Source: Larix sibirica
Lineage: Eukaryota; Streptophyta; Pinopsida; Pinales; Pinaceae
NCBI GenBank assembly: GCA_004151065.3
Contig: NWUY0300066607.1
Location: forward strand, 1-10,813
Length of the DNA stretch: 10,813 nucleotides
Reading direction: 5' to 3'
The notes beneath the pieces are model-generated. The model was not told the DNA's origin, ran no database searches, and was given only the letters and a program-made list of their open reading frames with translations. This document shows positions 7,893 through 10,813 of this stretch, piece after piece. Made by a program: the position numbers and the translations under genes. Each line of letters starts with the position of its first letter. Positions within the stretch are counted from its first letter, which is position 1.

Positions 7893-8130
7893 ACTTTTAG
7901 AAAAAACAATATATTTTAGAAAAAAAAAACTTTACATTTTCTAAGACTTCATGCAAGTCTTTCAAGTGCTTCTAAATGATTGCAACATCTTTTATAGTTC
8001 CATCACCCTATACTTTTGGAAACATCTCATTAATCATAGATACTCTATTTCACTCATCATATTTGTCTTGGTCTTCCCCTATTGTTGTTGGTCGAGTTTC
8101 CTTTCCCAAAACAAGCTGATCTAGACATCT
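7877..8130 (-). pseudogene. Copia gag, N-terminal part
   Basis: A single - strand frame from about 8116 reads DQLVLGKETRPTTIGEDQDK, YDE, stop, NRVSMINEMFPKV, stop, GDGTIKDVAII, stop, KHLKDLHEVLENVKFFF. This fits the N-terminal half of copia gag (DUF4219/UBN2 type), where a conserved Trp follows the acidic segment (E-stop-N here) and another lies before KHL. Two of the three stops therefore sit where the family has Trp. A frame change at the T10 run (+ strand A10 near 7921-7930) leads to a stretch ending LKVNANE at the insertion point, which continues as SESLHKHL beyond the insert. The true gag start is not identifiable; homology fades near 8130. Confidence 0.7.
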
Positions 8131-8260
8131 GTAATAAAAAAATAGCTAAAGTACATTATTTCAAGGTATTATAATTTTTATTATAAAATTTATGGTTATC
8201 CTTCAACATGATATTGGACAAACTAGCCATTTTGACAAATAATTTTGCAAATAAAAATGT
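8131..8260. other. AT-rich sequence upstream of the copia gag, no feature
   Basis: This is where the gag start, leader and 5' LTR of the copia element would be expected. I see no TG...CA ends, no primer-binding site matching initiator tRNA-Met, and no coding continuation, so it is either too decayed or unrelated. Confidence 0.35.
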
Positions 8261-8968
8261 TGAAATAGAGACTAAACTTCTAAAAAGTTGCCCCAAAAAA
8301 CCCAAGCATGTTGTTTTAAACCACCAAATCTATCGCTGTTAAGTGAAATTTATACCAAAACTAGAAAAATTTATATAAATAAAACAAAAGAATGCACAGA
8401 TCTGCCAAACAACAACTAAAATATTGATACTTCCCTCTAAAATGGCATAAACTAATGAAAATTTCAAAAATTCAGCGTGAAAAATTGCATAAACTAATGA
8501 AAATTTCAAAAATTCAGCGTGAAAAATATAAATTACAGCAAAACTTTCAAAGATCTAAAGTTGATAAACAAAACCCATAATTTTTCTAGTATGCAGTACT
8601 GACCATACATTCGTACATCTGTAAAAAAAAAACAGTTGCCCAGAAAATCGCCCCAAAACATTTATAAAAGTATTGAAATAGAGACTAAACTTCTAAAAAG
8701 TTGCCCAAATAAAACAAGCGTTTAGTTTTAAACTTTCAAATCTATCACTGCTCAGTGAAATTTATACCAAAATTAGAGAAATTTATATAAAAACAACAAC
8801 AAAAATACACAAATCTGCCAAACAACTAAAATATTGAAACTTCAAATATATTAAGTTGATAAACAAAACCCATAATTTTTCGAGTATGCAGTACAAATTC
8901 TGTACAATCATACGAATCTGATCATACAATCGTACATCTGGAAAAAAACAGTTACTCAAAAAATCTCC
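8261..8968 (+). repeat. Two-copy direct tandem repeat, period about 413 bp
   Basis: Copy one starts TGAAATAGAGACTAAACTTC at 8261 and copy two starts with the same 20 bases at 8674. Further shared blocks in order are CTAAAAAGTTGCCC, GTGAAATTTATACCAAAA, TCTGCCAAACAAC, AACTAAAATATTGA, AAGTTGATAAACAAAACCCA, TAATTTTTC, AGTATGCAGTAC, CGTACATCTG and AAACAGTT. Copy two is shorter (about 295 bp) and lacks the nested 42-bp repeat block. The copies are diverged by substitutions and small indels, so the duplication is not recent. No coding potential is seen in either copy; an open stretch at 8783-8977 on the - strand is low-complexity. Confidence 0.9.
8445..8527 (+). repeat. Nested 42-bp tandem duplication
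   Basis: A unit beginning GCATAAACTAATGAAAATTT and ending CAGCGTGAAAAAT(T) occurs at 8445-8486 and again at 8487-8527, essentially identical over 41 bases. It lies inside the first copy of the larger repeat and is absent from the second, so it arose after the larger duplication or was deleted from one copy. Its near-identity suggests it is younger. Confidence 0.9.
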
Positions 8969-9299
8969 CTTGAACAATTTTTTACCGATGATTAAGCCCT
9001 TAATAAATATTTACTTATGGATTTAAATCGAAATAAAACCTATTCTCTGTTAAAATATGAACCTAGCTTTAATCAAGCAAAAAAATGAAGCTCGTCTTTT
9101 AAACTAGGAAAAGAAAACAATACCATGTTTTGGCTGGTCCGAAACCCTTCAACTTTTCAATGTGTATTGAATGAAGCCTCTTGATCAATCATTGAGCTTC
9201 CCTATGCTCTTCTCTTGCTTTGCTTCAACCTTCTCACCAGGGTTACTATATTACGAAAACAAAACACACAGAAAATTAAGAACGAAAAAGAAAATTGAA
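8969..9299. other. No gene recognised
   Basis: This stretch is slightly richer in G+C around 9130-9245 (GGCTGGTCCGAAACCCTTC, GCTTTGCTTCAACCTTCTC), but neither strand gives a sustained coding reading. The - strand has a 61-codon low-complexity frame (9202-9387) that I consider chance. A decayed LTR or leader is possible but I see no diagnostic ends. Confidence 0.35.
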
Positions 9300-9520
9300 A
9301 AAAAAAAGATCTTTCTATATTTTTAAATGAAGAGAACAACTTTCTCTTTATTATAATAATAAGATGATACAAATTCTGACTACTCAAATCCTATCCTAAA
9401 ATCAACTGAAAAAGAAAAAATAGTTTTTCTATATTTTCAAATGAAGAAAACAACTCTCTTTTTATAATAATAAGATGACATAAACCCTAACTATTCAAAT
9501 CCTAAAATCACAAACCTAAA
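9300..9520 (+). repeat. 114-bp tandem duplication
   Basis: TTTCTATATTTTTAAATGAA at 9312 recurs as TTTCTATATTTTCAAATGAA at 9426, a spacing of 114 bases. The following blocks also repeat in order: GAACAACTTTCTCTTT / AAACAACTCTCTTTT, then TATAATAATAAGATGA, then CTACTCAAATCCTA / CTATTCAAATCCTA, then TAAAATCA. Both copies are AT-rich and non-coding. Confidence 0.85.
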
Positions 9521-9596
9521 ATAAAATGACTTAGATATACTTTAATAAAATAATCTAAAATCGCCAAATAACTTTCTTAATATGTTTAAATCGATA

Positions 9597-9760
9597 GTCT
9601 AGATATCCTTTATATTCAAAGGCTAATAATCTTCCTTAATTAACCAGTATATGATAATAATCTTCCTTAATTAAAAAATATATGATTATATACTCTAGAT
9701 GTCCTTTATATTCGAACACTAATAATCTTCCTTAATTAAAAAATATATGATTATATACAA
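9597..9760 (+). repeat. Repeat cluster with three copies of TAATAATCTTCCTTAATTAA
   Basis: The 20-base word TAATAATCTTCCTTAATTAA is present exactly at 9624-9643, 9655-9674 and 9720-9739. The second and third copies are followed by the same AAAATATATGATTATATAC. The first and third are preceded by TCTAGAT(A/G)TCCTTTATATTC. This suggests nested duplications of about 31 and 96 bp. It is non-coding. Confidence 0.9.
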
Positions 9761-9905
9761 TGGCAGATGGCATAAACCTCAGCCACCATGAAACCCAGAT
9801 TCGCATGCCTATGAGATCATAAAACTTAAATCCAAAATAAGTTAAAAAAATAATCATTCTGGACATGGAGTATAGTGTTGATTTTCCTTGAGAGGCCACT
9901 GAAAA

Positions 9906-10355
9906 ATGCACATGGGATCAACTCAACTGCATGAAAAAGGGAGATTGAAGTTTGCTACCCTGGCTACAAAACCCAGATCTTGGAATTTTCCATCTAATGA
10001 CCAAATGCACATAGCTAATCTGCCAACTAAGCATTTTCTGCATTTTGATCAGTTTCACCAAAATGATGCACTGTCCTACTGGAATGTCCAAATTGAGTGG
10101 CTTTCAATTGCCGAGTCTTATTCTCATGACTTTCAAAATCAGACTGAAAAGGAAGACCAATCTTGCTAAATGAACAATGTCAAATCAGCGCTTAGTGCCT
10201 TAGCAACAAAATGCACCGAGGCCCCATCGAATTGCTTGCACAACAAAACACAAATATGCAATCCTGCAGTCTGTCAAGCTGTGCACAAAACCCAGATGTT
10301 AGTTTTCCCCAAGCTGTCACCATGCCTAAGATCCATGGCTGCAAAAATAGTTTGA
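9906..10355 (+). other. Candidate open stretch broken by one stop, probably not a gene
   Basis: One + strand frame starting at ATG 9906 is open for 87 codons, hits TAA at 10167-10169, and is open again from the next codon (ATG) for 61 codons to TGA at 10353-10355. So 150 codons hold a single internal stop in AT-rich DNA. The peptide (for example HFLHFDQFHQNDALSYWNVQ) is plausible in composition but shows no domain, transmembrane segment or repeat. The region could be an old exon, intron or UTR of a neighbouring gene. On the - strand a splice-acceptor-like TATTTTTGCAG occurs near 10345 but no long exon follows. Confidence 0.2.
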
Positions 10356-10813
10356 ACAAAAATTCTACACTTTTTATGACACATAAAATCTGCAGTCACT
10401 AAATATAAAATGTACACCAGGACCTAATGTTGAACTCAAATCCAATAAAGTAAATTATTGAGTGTTCATCATGATGTTGATGTAAACCATCCTCCCACAT
10501 GGTAGATTCCAAGTTCCCACCCTGAAAACTCCTGTTCTTAAGGTTTATCTTTACTGTAAAAAACAGAGTAAATGCAAACCAAATTTGACAAAAATGCATT
10601 CCCAAGGCAAGTTAAGCATGCCCAAGCTTGCTGGCTCTTAGAGAAGATTTACATAAACACACTAGGAGGTCAAAAATGTATGCAAGATAATTTTGAAGAC
10701 CAGGGATGCTCCTGCGTCAAGCAAGGGAACACATCATACTTTAGATTCTTTGTTTGGCATAGCTTTTAACAAATAAAGTATGTTTATTCTGTTGATTGGT
10801 TGTAGCTTGGGTG
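10356..10813. other. No recognised feature up to the window end
   Basis: The sequence is non-repetitive within the window and moderately AT-rich. A 65-codon + strand frame at 10572-10769 and a 68-codon - strand frame at 10399-10605 overlap and look like chance. A polypyrimidine-AG (TCTGTTTTTTACAG on the - strand, near 10557-10570) resembles a splice acceptor but has no supporting exon. Confidence 0.35.

Larger units (their letters stand above)
5059..8130 (-). mobile_element. Decayed Ty1/copia LTR retrotransposon, internal region only, split by an insertion
   Basis: Reading the - strand from 8130 downward gives the copia order: gag (7877-8130, resuming at 6682), CCHC zinc knuckle (6268-6309), protease (around 6130), the GGEKFKIEG region (around 6040), the VYYVPG linker (around 5960), integrase pieces (5490-5770) and the integrase C-terminal region (5059-5361). 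Reverse transcriptase, RNase H and both LTRs are not seen, so at least the 3' half is lost or lies elsewhere. Frames change several times and many stops occur, so it cannot make protein. The retrocopy at 6683-7876 is nested in its gag. The piece structure fits an autonomous plant copia element of the ordinary gag-PR-IN-RT type. Confidence 0.9.

Noticed and set aside
5059-8130. Functional or domesticated copia gene
   Set aside because: Several frames, many stops, a broken protease motif and a missing integrase centre rule out an intact polyprotein; no single domain remains open and complete.
8261-8968. The two ~300-400 bp repeats as a pair of LTRs
   Set aside because: They lie almost back to back with no internal coding region between them, and neither shows TG...CA ends.

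Overview
This window looks like nuclear intergenic DNA from a large, AT-rich plant genome. I infer a seed plant and lean towards a gymnosperm, because the transposon remnants are very old and degraded and there is a long telomere-like tract; the lineage is not proven. I see no intact protein-coding gene, no bacterial-style operon, no CRISPR array and no RNA gene. The content is layers of dead mobile elements, simple and tandem repeats, and a few coding-like relics.

Layout from left to right. Positions 1-1455 are AT-rich with nothing I can name. Positions 1456-3395 hold a long degenerate tract built from telomere-like C-strand words (variants of CCCTAA / TAACCC). It is interrupted by a tRNA-derived SINE at 1940-2137, with A and B boxes, an A-rich tail and a ~20-bp target-site duplication, and by a non-repetitive patch at about 2280-2560. 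Positions 3678-4852 carry coding-like relics on the + strand, the main one an open stretch at 4100-4564 whose frame stays protein-like past several stops to 4852. I do not recognise the family.

Positions 5059-8130 are a decayed Ty1/copia retrotransposon on the - strand. Gag, a CCHC zinc knuckle, protease, fragments of integrase and the integrase C-terminal region are readable in order. Reverse transcriptase, RNase H and both LTRs are not seen. Its gag is split by a 1.19-kb insertion at 6683-7876, which ends in A9 on its own sense strand and is flanked by a slightly diverged ~15-bp duplication (GAATGCAAATGAAATC / GAATGCAAGTGAATC). This is the signature of target-primed retroposition. The insert is richer in G+C than its surroundings and reads on the - strand as a frameshifted protein of roughly 300 residues plus a 3' UTR-like end, so it is best explained as a processed retrocopy of an unrecognised gene, or less likely a 5'-truncated LINE.

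Positions 8261-9760 are a series of local tandem duplications: a ~413-bp-period repeat with a nested 42-bp repeat, a 114-bp repeat, and a 20-bp word present three times. Positions 9760-10813 are less repetitive. They hold a + strand frame broken by only one stop (9906-10355) but no recognisable gene, and could be intron, UTR or plain intergenic DNA.

The genes do not work together as a system. What the window records is an order of events: copia insertion, retroposition into its gag, then decay by stops, frameshifts and deletions. I found no convincing new functional system; the most useful leads are the identity of the retrocopied gene and of the 4100-4852 relic.
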